Made by a program: the position numbers and the translations under genes. From Candidatus Parcubacteria bacterium (GTDB taxonomy: Bacteria > Patescibacteriota > Minisyncoccia > Phycocordibacterales > Zambryskibacteraceae), in assembly GCA_019658995.1 (NCBI GenBank), contig JAIFWN010000001.1, positions 84,852-121,467 on the forward strand: DNA of 36,616 nt, in the 5' to 3' direction. The notes below the pieces were generated by a model. That model was given only the letters and a program-made list of their open reading frames with translations. It ran no database searches and was not told the DNA's origin. This document shows, in pieces, positions 8,350-16,852 of the stretch. Each line of letters starts with the position of its first letter. The stretch's first letter is position 1.

Positions 8350-9546
8350 ATGCCATTCAATCATCGCGGCCATAGGCCAGCAGGTGGTCGCCCGTTCCAC
8401 GGGAGATCGCAAAACTTCAATAGAGGCGGCAAACGTCCGCAGAAATCCTTCTCCGACATCTCTAAGTTCGTCAACAAGGCGGTTATTACGGAAGAGGTCG
8501 AGCAATTCATACCCGAACACAGGTTTGCCGACTTTGCCGTGAACGATCTTCTGAAGAAGAATATAGAAGCCAAGGGCTACGTTAACCCGACTCCCATACA
8601 GGACCGGGCTATACCGCATATACTGCGAGGTGAGGACATCGTGGGCATAGCCAATACCGGCACGGGGAAGACCGCCGCCTTCCTCATTCCACTTATAGAT
8701 AAACTCCTGAGGAATCCCGAAGAGAAGGTGCTTATCATCGTACCCACGCGCGAGCTTGCCTTCCAGATCGACGAAGAACTCAGGGCTTTTGCCAAGGGTT
8801 CGGGACTCTTTTCCGTCATATGTATCGGCGGGGCGGGCATAGGCAAGCAGATAACGGAGCTTCGTCAGAGGCATCACTTCGTTATCGGTACTCCAGGACG
8901 TCTCAAGGATCATATAGAGAGCAAGCGGCTTGATCTCTCCAAGTTCAATACGGTTGTTCTGGATGAGGCTGACCGCATGCTTGATATGGGATTCATCAAC
9001 GACATGCGCTACATGATGGATAAGATGCCGAAGTTCAGGCACACCCTCTTCTTCTCCGCCACCCTTTCTCCGGAAATAGAGAGACTCATCCATGCTTTTC
9101 TCAAATCTCCGGCCCGGATCTCGGTCAAGACCCGCGACACTTCGAAGAATATTGATCAGGATGTCATCCGCATACAGGGAAAGACCAAAGCCCAGGTGCT
9201 TCTCGACCTTTTGATACAGAAGGATTTCGACAAGGTACTCGTCTTTACCCGTACCAAGCACGGAGCGGACAAGCTTACCAAGTTCCTGCGTGACAGCGGC
9301 ATAAGCGCCGAGGCCATCCACGGCAACAAACAGCAATCAGCTCGGCAGAAAGCCCTGAACGATTTCAAGGCCAATAAAACTCAGGCTCTTATTGCTACGG
9401 ATGTGGCCGCCCGCGGCCTCGACATTGCCGACGTATCACACGTCATCAACTTCGATCTTCCCGCAACTTATGAGGACTACGTACACCGCATCGGCCGCAC
9501 CGGTAGGGCAGAGAAGAAAGGCAAAGCTCTGACTTTTATAGAATAA
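8350..9546 (+). CDS. DEAD-box ATP-dependent RNA helicase
   Basis: Q motif (YVNPTPIQDRAIPHIL), ANTGTGKTAAFLIPL, PTRELAFQI, VLDEADRMLDMGF, FFSATL, ATDVAARGLDIADVSHVINFDLP, HRIGRTGRAEKKG. Confidence 0.97.
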   Translation: MPFNHRGHRPAGGRPFHGRSQNFNRGGKRPQKSFSDISKFVNKAVITEEVEQFIPEHRFADFAVNDLLKKNIEAKGYVNPTPIQDRAIPHILRGEDIVGIANTGTGKTAAFLIPLIDKLLRNPEEKVLIIVPTRELAFQIDEELRAFAKGSGLFSVICIGGAGIGKQITELRQRHHFVIGTPGRLKDHIESKRLDLSKFNTVVLDEADRMLDMGFINDMRYMMDKMPKFRHTLFFSATLSPEIERLIHAFLKSPARISVKTRDTSKNIDQDVIRIQGKTKAQVLLDLLIQKDFDKVLVFTRTKHGADKLTKFLRDSGISAEAIHGNKQQSARQKALNDFKANKTQALIATDVAARGLDIADVSHVINFDLPATYEDYVHRIGRTGRAEKKGKALTFIE

Positions 9547-9553
9547 CGAAACA

Positions 9554-10195
9554 TTACTCTAACAGGGTGGTGTAGACCACCAGGCGCTCGGAGTAAGATT
9601 TTTCGCTCTTGATCCAGGTGCCGGCACAGGTTACAAGATTCAGGTGAGCCTTGCCGTCGGATGAAGTGAAGACTTTCCTGTTTGGAGTCTCCTTGTACGG
9701 ATAGTACTCGAGGGCATCGACTCTGAAGGTCAGTATCTTTCCGTCTTTGCGGCGCACCTCGACCGTGTCTCCGACCCGGAGCTCTCCCAGGCGCTTGAAG
9801 ACACCCTTCAGGGCCAGAGCATTGTCTACATGTCCGGCGAATACGGCTGTGCCAGGGTTGCCCGGTATAGCACCGTTTTTGTACCAGGCTACGTCAGTAA
9901 AGTTCGAAGGGTTCGCCATGGCGCCATTGCTCTTGACACCCACATACTGGACTGCGGCATTAACATTTATTTCGGGAATCAGGAGGCGTTCGGGGTAGAC
10001 AGAGGGAGCTGTTTTCTGAGTTACGGCCGGAGTGGAAGTCGGTGAGGTGACAACGCCGGCTGCCAGAGAACTCGTGGCATTTGGCGGAGTCAGTTCGGTA
10101 TCAGGCGCATAGAGCGTAGAACGGACGAGGACAAAACCCGCAAGAATTATGCCGATCATGGTGAGTGATATTCCGAATAATTTGTGCTTTGTCAT
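9554..10195 (-). CDS. Sortase family protein
   Basis: N-terminal TM anchor, PERLLIPEINVNAAVQYVGV, catalytic His in VFAGHVDN, catalytic Cys in LNLVTCAG, downstream Arg in YSERLVVYTTL. Confidence 0.88.
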   Translation of the reverse strand: MTKHKLFGISLTMIGIILAGFVLVRSTLYAPDTELTPPNATSSLAAGVVTSPTSTPAVTQKTAPSVYPERLLIPEINVNAAVQYVGVKSNGAMANPSNFTDVAWYKNGAIPGNPGTAVFAGHVDNALALKGVFKRLGELRVGDTVEVRRKDGKILTFRVDALEYYPYKETPNRKVFTSSDGKAHLNLVTCAGTWIKSEKSYSERLVVYTTLLE

Positions 10196-10208
10196 GGTTT
10201 GGTACGAC

Positions 10209-10236
10209 AGCGGGCGTCACTTGCGTGACGCCCGCT
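10209..10236. repeat. Perfect 12-bp-stem hairpin between sortase and its putative substrate gene
   Basis: AGCGGGCGTCAC TTGC GTGACGCCCGCT; no clear U-tract on either strand. Confidence 0.7.
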
Positions 10237-10258
10237 ATTATCGCAAGTTAGCTAATGG

Positions 10259-10954
10259 TTAGCGAGCCTGCTTTACAGCCTTGCTGGTGTAAGCAATACC
10301 GAGTGTTGCCAAACCAAGTGAACCAAGGAGAAGGGCGAAATTCATTGCCGCATTTCCGCCGGCACCTGTGTTAGGAACGGTCGGGATAACTACCGGAGGT
10401 ATCACCGGAGCCGCACCGCGGACGCTGACAACTGCCGGAAGACCGGTGACGATGCCAGTAGCCGCTACGTTAGCGGTGTTCATACTGACGGTGAACGAGC
10501 CGCCTGAAACGAGAGCCGCTGAGGGATCGCATCTGAGGTCGAGAGTTACAATCGTGTTTGAAGGAAGGACAAGCGGGGAAGAGAGGGTAACGGTGTTCAG
10601 GCCGTTTACCAATCCGACGCCGTTGCCGGGAGCTACACTCAAGTCGACTGACGAGTTGGTCTCATTGACCACGGTACAATTCGTGAGCGAAGATGCCAGA
10701 GCGCCGTTATTGGTGTTCAGGATGAAGGGGAGAGAAAGAATTCTTACTCCTTCAGGACTGCCGGTCGTGTCAAGAACCAATCGGGCGATAGTCGCATCGG
10801 TCGAGGATGCTGTCAATGGCGAAGTAAGGCCGGAGGTCAAGAGCTGTATTGCAACTCTTGGCTGGGTCGAAAGCTGAGCGCTCGCTGTTGCGGCAGTCGC
10901 TACTAGCGACAGGCCGACTGCGGCACTCATCAGTTTGTGTTTAAGTCTAAACAT
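10259..10954 (-). CDS. Secreted protein with sortase-type C-terminal sorting signal
   Basis: Signal peptide MFRLKHKLMSAAVGLSLVATAATASA|Q. C-terminus is VPNTGAGG, hydrophobic stretch NFALLLGSLGLATLGIAY, then a basic tail KAVKQAR. Confidence 0.75.
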   Translation of the reverse strand: MFRLKHKLMSAAVGLSLVATAATASAQLSTQPRVAIQLLTSGLTSPLTASSTDATIARLVLDTTGSPEGVRILSLPFILNTNNGALASSLTNCTVVNETNSSVDLSVAPGNGVGLVNGLNTVTLSSPLVLPSNTIVTLDLRCDPSAALVSGGSFTVSMNTANVAATGIVTGLPAVVSVRGAAPVIPPVVIPTVPNTGAGGNAAMNFALLLGSLGLATLGIAYTSKAVKQAR

Positions 10955-11176
10955 ATGTTTTCTTTTGTAATGTTAATGCTAAGATTTCGAACAGAGTGCT
11001 CATTTATAAGTGGTCGTTCACCCTGTCTTATATCCAATGACGCAGAGCATCTCCGCCTCTTACTTGCTTATTCCGCACATCTATGGATACTATAGTTAAG
11101 TAAGAAAGCTCCAAGTTTCCATAGCAGAGTTTCCTATTACAAATCTGTAAGAATTCCCTCAACAATACGTCTTTCT

Positions 11177-11698
11177 ATGTCGGAGCAAAAAAAGGTGCAG
11201 GCTGAATTCCAACAAGTATATGCGGCAGAGTCAGACGCGGTCTTTCGTTTTTGCCTGTTGAGGACATCTGATCATGATATGGCTCTTGATCTCACCCAGG
11301 ACACGTTTATGAGGTTTTGGGATACTCTCTGCAAAGATAAGAAGATCAAGAACTGCAGAGCTTTCCTCTTCGCGGTAGCGAGAAACCTCATCATTGACTG
11401 GTACAGGAAAAAGAAGGCGGTGTCGCTTGAGAGCATGCTCATCGAGGGCTCGGAGGACAAAAACGAGCTCCTTACTTCATCGGCTGGCATAGAGATAGAG
11501 GCTGAAGCCAAGTACCTTGTGAGGCAGATTAATGCTCTGGACGAGACTTATCGCGACGCCGTATACTTAAGATGCGTGGAAGGTCTAAAGCCGAAGGAGA
11601 TAGCCAAGATCATCGGCGAGTCTGCTAATGTGGTCTCCGTGAGAATTAACAGGGGGTTGCGCATACTAAGAGAGCAAATGCACTATGACGATAAATAA
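11177..11698 (+). CDS. ECF-type RNA polymerase sigma factor
   Basis: Region 2 (VYAAESDAVFRFCLLRTSDHDMALDLTQDTFMRFWD...NCRAFLFAVARNLIIDWYRKKK) and region 4 (YRDAVYLRCVEGLKPKEIAKIIGESANVVSVRINRGLRILRE). Confidence 0.93.
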   Translation: MSEQKKVQAEFQQVYAAESDAVFRFCLLRTSDHDMALDLTQDTFMRFWDTLCKDKKIKNCRAFLFAVARNLIIDWYRKKKAVSLESMLIEGSEDKNELLTSSAGIEIEAEAKYLVRQINALDETYRDAVYLRCVEGLKPKEIAKIIGESANVVSVRINRGLRILREQMHYDDK

Positions 11699-11876
11699 AA
11701 CACAGTTCGAAAAAGGTTTACAGGGATTACGAAAGCTCTCCATGACTCCCCGCGAGAAGGGCGAGGTTTTCCACAAACTTCATCTCTATACGGAGGCTCG
11801 TCCGGTTCCGGCAACCAGTGATATTTTTGCCGCAGTCGCCAGGTTTTTCAAAAAGAGTTTCCTATTTGTAAAATAG
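11685..11876 (+). CDS. Small ORF downstream of the ECF sigma gene; possible truncated anti-sigma N-terminal segment
   Basis: ATGA-type overlap with the sigma gene; 63 aa (KGLQGLRKLSMTPREKGEVFHKLHLY...), ends before any TM helix. Confidence 0.5.
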   Translation: MTINKTQFEKGLQGLRKLSMTPREKGEVFHKLHLYTEARPVPATSDIFAAVARFFKKSFLFVK

Positions 11877-12563
11877 GGCATCCACCGAGTCCCACCATCC
11901 GTCATTATCGGTATCCATTTTCTTCGGGTCGGTTTTAACGCAGTCTGATGCCACAATCTGACCTATGCACTGCTCTACATCGTCGGCCAGGGTATCTCCA
12001 TCCGTATCAAGCACCATCTCATCAAGTCTCGCAGACATGGTCGATGTTGCGGCTCCCTCCGTGCGTACGATGAGCGCTCCCTGGAAGGGATTCAATGAAA
12101 GGAATTTTATATCTTGGCCGTCTCTTACGAAATACAGTGTCATCCGTGTGATGGATAGCGACTCACCCTCGAGGTGTTTAACATATTCGCTGAAGAGGAT
12201 TATCTGCTTGTCATCATACAGAACGTGTTTCAGATTATTTTTGATGAAGTGGCTGCCGAAATTGTAAGCATTGTCCATGATCTCATAGCAGTCCTTCACT
12301 CTGGCGCTGTCTTTGCATGTCTCAGAGAGCTGGTATGAGAGAGCCTCTACCTTAGGCAGGTCATGGGCTTTCAATGCCGAGATGTAACTCTCGAAAACGC
12401 TCCAGGCGGCATCTTTTACCGCTACACCAGGGGTACCCGGAGTCGAACTTGCAGTAACCTCATATTGGGTCACAGCCGGGGCGCTCGCACGTCTTTCTCC
12501 AAGCAGGACGAAAGCCGCTGCCGCCGCAATAACGATACCTATGAACAGAATCAATTTTTTCAT
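11862..12563 (-). CDS. Membrane-anchored hypothetical protein with C-terminal Asp-rich (thrombospondin type 3-like) calcium-binding repeats
   Basis: N-terminal TM (LILFIGIVIAAAAAFVLL); C-terminal DTDGDTLADDVEQCIG...KTDPKKMDTDNDGWWDSVDAL. Confidence 0.75.
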   Translation of the reverse strand: MKKLILFIGIVIAAAAAFVLLGERRASAPAVTQYEVTASSTPGTPGVAVKDAAWSVFESYISALKAHDLPKVEALSYQLSETCKDSARVKDCYEIMDNAYNFGSHFIKNNLKHVLYDDKQIILFSEYVKHLEGESLSITRMTLYFVRDGQDIKFLSLNPFQGALIVRTEGAATSTMSARLDEMVLDTDGDTLADDVEQCIGQIVASDCVKTDPKKMDTDNDGWWDSVDALFYK

Positions 12564-12579
12564 CTAGCTACTATACAAC

Positions 12580-13815
12580 ATGAAGAGCGCCTGGGAAATC
12601 GAAAGAATCAGAGAGTTTAAAAAGCTCGACCACAATACCGAGGCCGATATCTGCATCATAGGAGGAGGTCTGGCCGGAGTGTGGTCTGCGTACCTGCTTT
12701 CCAAAGAAGGGAAGGAAGTGATTCTTATTGAGAAGGATAAGGTCGGCCGGGCGGCTACACTCTATACTACAGCTTTCATAACGCAGGTTATCGATACGGA
12801 TCTGACTGACCTCATCGAAATGTTTGGATCGGACAGAGCCAGACTCTCTTGGCAAGCCGGCGCGGATGCCATAGATCAGATAGCCGATTTCATAAAATAT
12901 GAGGGAATCGAATGCGAATTTGTACGCCTTCCAATGTGCTCATATAGTGACAGAAAGCGGGATCTCGATAAACTTCATCGCGAGGCGGCCGCCGCAACGC
13001 GTCTCGGATTCGAAGCCGGAGTGAGCCATAAGCCGATAGCGGGGTTCGAAAACGCTGTCTCCATGGTGGTGCCGAATCAGGCCAAATACCACCCGATGAA
13101 GTTCTTCAAGGCTTTGGTCAATGCTGCGGTAAGCAGCGGAGTAAAGATTTATGAGGATACCGAAGCGGTAGAAGTCAGCGGTGAGGATCCGGTAATAGTA
13201 AATACGAAAGAGAAAAATTCAATAAAGGTCAGAGATGTCATTGTGGCGACGTACGAACCCCTCAATAATCCCAAACCGACGCACTGGAAGAAGGGTATGT
13301 ACGAGACTTACGTATACGAGCTGGAGCTGCCCAAGGGCGCCATTCCGGAAATGATGTGCGAGGACCTACGTAATCCGTATCACTATTTCCGTGTCGATGA
13401 TCTCGGGGATAAAATGAGGATGATAGCGGGCGGTGAAGATCACAGGGCCGAGCTGAAATTCGAAGAGAGCAAGAGCTTCAGGGCACTTAAGGAATTCATA
13501 GTTAAGACTTTCCCGAAAATAGAATACGAGGTCGTGACCCGCTGGCACGGCGGCATCCTGGAGCCTTCGGACGGACTGTCACTGATAGGCGAGTATGCTC
13601 CGCACCAGTATGTTGCCAGCGCCTTTTCCGGTAACGGTATGACATACTCGGCTATCACCGGCCGTATTCTCACAGACCTTATAATGGAGAGGGGAAGCGA
13701 GTACGAGGAGCTATACGATCCCAAAAGGAGGCTCATGGGCAAGCCCGTGCTCTACAAGTTCCGCGATTACGCCGAAGAATTCCTGGGCGGCGCGGTTAAG
13801 AATTTATTCAAATAA
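12580..13815 (+). CDS. FAD-dependent oxidoreductase (DAO family, PuuB/glycine oxidase-like)
   Basis: ADICIIGGGLAGVWSAYLLSKEGKEVILIEKDKVGRAATLYTTAF dinucleotide fold; C-terminal RWHGGILEPSDGLSLIGE and SAFSGNGMTYSAITGRILTDLI. Confidence 0.88.
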   Translation: MKSAWEIERIREFKKLDHNTEADICIIGGGLAGVWSAYLLSKEGKEVILIEKDKVGRAATLYTTAFITQVIDTDLTDLIEMFGSDRARLSWQAGADAIDQIADFIKYEGIECEFVRLPMCSYSDRKRDLDKLHREAAAATRLGFEAGVSHKPIAGFENAVSMVVPNQAKYHPMKFFKALVNAAVSSGVKIYEDTEAVEVSGEDPVIVNTKEKNSIKVRDVIVATYEPLNNPKPTHWKKGMYETYVYELELPKGAIPEMMCEDLRNPYHYFRVDDLGDKMRMIAGGEDHRAELKFEESKSFRALKEFIVKTFPKIEYEVVTRWHGGILEPSDGLSLIGEYAPHQYVASAFSGNGMTYSAITGRILTDLIMERGSEYEELYDPKRRLMGKPVLYKFRDYAEEFLGGAVKNLFK

Positions 13816-13829
13816 GCGTCTATAATTAC

Positions 13830-14342
13830 ATGCGAAATCTTATCGTCGGGGTTGTCGTGCTAGCGGTCATAATACTCTTTGGCTGGATGATCTTCCGCAA
13901 TCGCAATGCCGCTCCTGCAGACACCGGTACGCCGGGTGTTACTAATACTCCGGGCACAAACAACCCGGACAACAACAGCGGCGGGCCTGCCAAACTGCCT
14001 GTTGTAGGCACTCAGGCAACATCAGACGACATTGTCATTGATACGCCAAAGGTCGGCGACAAAATCGGCTCGCCCCTGACTGTAAAGGGTAGGGCTCGCG
14101 GCGGCTGGTATTTCGAAGCTTCCGCACCGGTTATGGTCATAGACACGAGCGGCAAGGTTCTCGGACAGGGATTCGTCACGGCAGAAGGTGAGTGGATGAC
14201 TTCGGACTTCGTACCGTTCAGCGGCACGGTAAGGTTCAGCGGAGCAACTACCAATGCCGGTGCGGTCGTATTCATGAACGATAATCCTTCTGGTGATCCC
14301 GAGCGTCAGAAGTTCTGGGCCGTTCCGGTAATCTTCAAATAA
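13830..14342 (+). CDS. Membrane-anchored protein with Gmad2-type Ig-like domain
   Basis: N-terminal TM; IVIDTPKVGDKIGSPLTVKGRARGGWYFEASAPVMVID...GQGFVTAEGEWMTSDFVPFSGTVRF. Confidence 0.8.
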   Translation: MRNLIVGVVVLAVIILFGWMIFRNRNAAPADTGTPGVTNTPGTNNPDNNSGGPAKLPVVGTQATSDDIVIDTPKVGDKIGSPLTVKGRARGGWYFEASAPVMVIDTSGKVLGQGFVTAEGEWMTSDFVPFSGTVRFSGATTNAGAVVFMNDNPSGDPERQKFWAVPVIFK

Positions 14343-15101
14343 CTATACGGTTTCTGCGTGGGGTGCTCCGCCTTCGGTAGGTATTTCGGCGTCGAGGTGG
14401 AGCGGAATACTCTCTCTTACCGGAGACTTTCTTATGAGGTCGATAATTTCGTCGTGATTGTCGGTGATATGGTACAGAAGGAGATCCTCAGGCAGTATGG
14501 TGCCGCGGGAGAGGAGCTCTGACTGCATGAAGCGCTCCAGGGATTTCCAGTAATCGCTTCCGACGCATATGAGGGGTACGCCAACGATCTTCCTCGTCTG
14601 TATAAGCGTCATAATCTCAAAAAATTCATCCAAAGTTCCCAAACCCCCGGGGTAGAAAACGAAAGCCTCGGCCGAGAAGGATAGACAAACCTTGCGGACG
14701 AAAAAGTAGTACGGGTCAACCTCCTTGGTGATGTATTTGTTTATAGTCTGCGGGTCCGGGAGCTTAATAGTGAGGGCCAGAGATGTGCCGCCACTCTCGA
14801 ATGCGCCCCGGTTGGCAGCTTCCATGATCCCGGGACCACCGCCGGTGAAGACCGAGTAGCCAAGTTCCTTGGCAATCCGGCCCGAGAGCTCGCGGGCTGA
14901 GACGCAATAAGGGTTGTCCTGGTTCATGAGCGAAGATCCGAAGAAGGTAACCGACTTTGGGTAATCCTCGAGGAACTTAAAACCTTCGGTGAACTCCTTG
15001 GTGATCTCGGCGATGCGCTCGCGGGCCAACATTCTCATTTCCTCTCTTGAGAATGTATGGCTGTTTTGATCTTCCTTCATATGGGTTATAATAACATACA
15101 C
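14343..15101 (-). CDS. LOG/TIGR00730-family Rossmann-fold protein
   Basis: [66 protein letters not shown] (PGGxGTxxE motif). Confidence 0.9.
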   Translation of the reverse strand: MYVIITHMKEDQNSHTFSREEMRMLARERIAEITKEFTEGFKFLEDYPKSVTFFGSSLMNQDNPYCVSARELSGRIAKELGYSVFTGGGPGIMEAANRGAFESGGTSLALTIKLPDPQTINKYITKEVDPYYFFVRKVCLSFSAEAFVFYPGGLGTLDEFFEIMTLIQTRKIVGVPLICVGSDYWKSLERFMQSELLSRGTILPEDLLLYHITDNHDEIIDLIRKSPVRESIPLHLDAEIPTEGGAPHAETV

Positions 15102-15113
15102 ACTAATATCAAT

Positions 15114-15581
15114 ATGAAAAACAAAAATACTGCCATTGCCGTAGGAGCGGCCCTCGTAGTTATCGGCTTTCTCTTCTTCGGCAACCTGGTTATGGGTCTA
15201 TTTACTCCTAAGGCTCAAGAAAATAATACCGCCAACATGTCAACCGGATATAAAAAAGATGACGTAGTCGCCGGCACCGGTCCAGCAGCCGCCAAGGGTG
15301 ACAAAGTAACCGTTCACTATGTCGGCACGCTCACCGATGGCAAAGTATTTGATTCTTCGCGAGACCGCGGACAGCCGTTTGTCTTCACTCTCGGAGCGGG
15401 AGGAGTTATACGCGGATGGGATGAGGGTGTGGTCGGCATGAGAGTCGGCGGGACCAGAAGGCTCACGATCGCTCCTGACTACGGATACGGTGACAGGGCG
15501 GTCGGACCGATACCTGCCAACTCCACGCTAGTTTTCGTTGTGGAACTCCTTGGTGTAGAGAAGCCGGCAGCCGTCCGCTAA
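15114..15581 (+). CDS. FKBP-type peptidyl-prolyl cis-trans isomerase, membrane anchored
   Basis: Start taken at ATG 15114 ([23 protein letters not shown]). [66 protein letters not shown]. Confidence 0.93.
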   Translation: MKNKNTAIAVGAALVVIGFLFFGNLVMGLFTPKAQENNTANMSTGYKKDDVVAGTGPAAAKGDKVTVHYVGTLTDGKVFDSSRDRGQPFVFTLGAGGVIRGWDEGVVGMRVGGTRRLTIAPDYGYGDRAVGPIPANSTLVFVVELLGVEKPAAVR

Positions 15582-15590
15582 TTTAAAAAA

Positions 15591-16217
15591 ATGCTCGAGC
15601 ACCACGCCTACTTGCTCTTAGGCGAGCGTCCGGAGGCTGATGCTTATATTGAAAATGTTTTCGAATCAGCCGGGATCAGACCGGCAGGAAATCCGGATGT
15701 ATTCTTCCTCGAACTTGATGTTTTCGGCGTAAACGATGCCCGCGCCTTGAGTGATCGGGCCATAGAGAAGGCCTTTGGAGATAAGAAGGTGTTTGTCATA
15801 CATGCCGCCAAGTTCACTGCCGAAGCCCAGAACGCGCTTCTCAAAACTTTTGAAGATCCGGTGCCTAATACGCACTTCTTCATTACGGCACGTGAGCACA
15901 GCGTTTTTCTGCCTACGCTTCTTTCTCGCATGCATAGTATTCGCGTCGGAGGAGAAGCGGAAGAGAGCAACGAAGTAAAAAAGTTTTTGAAGAAAACTCC
16001 CAAACAGCGTATAGACTTTGCCAAGAGGTTTGCCGATGAAAAGGAAGAAAGAGGTGCCGCCGCCCTCGCCGAATTCCTCGACTCTCTCCTCATCGAGCTT
16101 CGTGCAAGCGGTGCTCCGCTAGAAATGCAAAAGAAAATATTAAACATGCGCAAATACGCCCGTGACTCGGCCGCCATGCCGCGCCTCATCCTCGAGCACC
16201 TTGCATTATTTTTATAA
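15591..16217 (+). CDS. DNA polymerase III delta'-like clamp-loader subunit (short)
   Basis: VFVIHAAKFTAEAQNALLKTFEDPVPNTHFFITAREHSVFLPTLLSRMHSIRV matches the delta'/gamma core; no Walker A. Confidence 0.8.
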   Translation: MLEHHAYLLLGERPEADAYIENVFESAGIRPAGNPDVFFLELDVFGVNDARALSDRAIEKAFGDKKVFVIHAAKFTAEAQNALLKTFEDPVPNTHFFITAREHSVFLPTLLSRMHSIRVGGEAEESNEVKKFLKKTPKQRIDFAKRFADEKEERGAAALAEFLDSLLIELRASGAPLEMQKKILNMRKYARDSAAMPRLILEHLALFL

Positions 16218-16251
16218 AAGAAAGCCGTTCGCGACGAATAGCGAACGGCTT
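16205..16251 (-). terminator. Intrinsic terminator for the minus-strand gene 16264-16695
   Basis: On minus strand: AAGCCGTTCGC TATTCGTC GCGAACGGCTT TCTTTTATAAAAAT. Confidence 0.75.
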
Positions 16252-16263
16252 GGTACGACAGCG

Positions 16264-16695
16264 TTACATCTCAGCTGCCTTGAGATATGGAAGGACATTT
16301 GTGAGACCGGGCATCTTTCGCAACATACCTTCGGCGAGCTCGTTTCGATACTCGTATACGGTCTGCATGTCTTCGACTGAGAAGCTGCCACCCCACCGGT
16401 AGAGCATCTTATTGCCCAACCAGCAGAATGCGCACAGTTTCTTTGCACCCATATCTTTGTTACCCATACTCTCGCTGATGTAAACTCTCCACTCAAGAAC
16501 ATCCGGAGTATGTTCCTCAGTCTTGTTGGAGAACACAGTCAGGCAACCATCGTGTTCCCTCACGAACTTGAGGGCCTCGGGCCCGGCTCGACCGCACATG
16601 AGGCTAGCCAGTTTATCGACGGTCGCCTTCATCATGTCGATATTCTGCGCGCCGGCCAGAATTCGGTCACCGAGCCCCATCATTTCTTTTTCCAT
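16264..16695 (-). CDS. Hypothetical protein (about 143 aa)
   Basis: Start set at ATG 16695 (MEKEMMGLGDRIL...) because GGGAGGAGG lies just upstream. Own promoter and terminator. Confidence 0.65.
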   Translation of the reverse strand: MEKEMMGLGDRILAGAQNIDMMKATVDKLASLMCGRAGPEALKFVREHDGCLTVFSNKTEEHTPDVLEWRVYISESMGNKDMGAKKLCAFCWLGNKMLYRWGGSFSVEDMQTVYEYRNELAEGMLRKMPGLTNVLPYLKAAEM

Positions 16696-16773
16696 TTGAT
16701 CCTCCTCCCATCTCTGGGAGACTTCATGTGAAGTGGCATCTCTGCCGTTGGACTGCCAAAGAACTACTTCTAC

Positions 16774-16803
16774 ATAATACCATACTATGTAGCTATTTGT
16801 CAA
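16774..16803 (-). promoter_or_regulatory. Predicted promoter
   Basis: Minus strand TTGACA (16803-16798), 18 nt, TATTAT (16779-16774). Confidence 0.6.
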
Positions 16804-16852
16804 GCTATAAAATAAGCCCAAGAATAAGGCAGAATTATGATAAAATGCAGCT

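Noticed and set aside
8329-9336. 335-aa minus-strand ORF
   Set aside because: Fully antisense to the DEAD-box helicase, whose motifs are unambiguous; no RBS or recognised domain; likely a codon-bias shadow ORF.
15644-16189. 181-aa minus-strand ORF
   Set aside because: Antisense to the delta'-like gene; Ser/Arg/Ala-rich shadow ORF.
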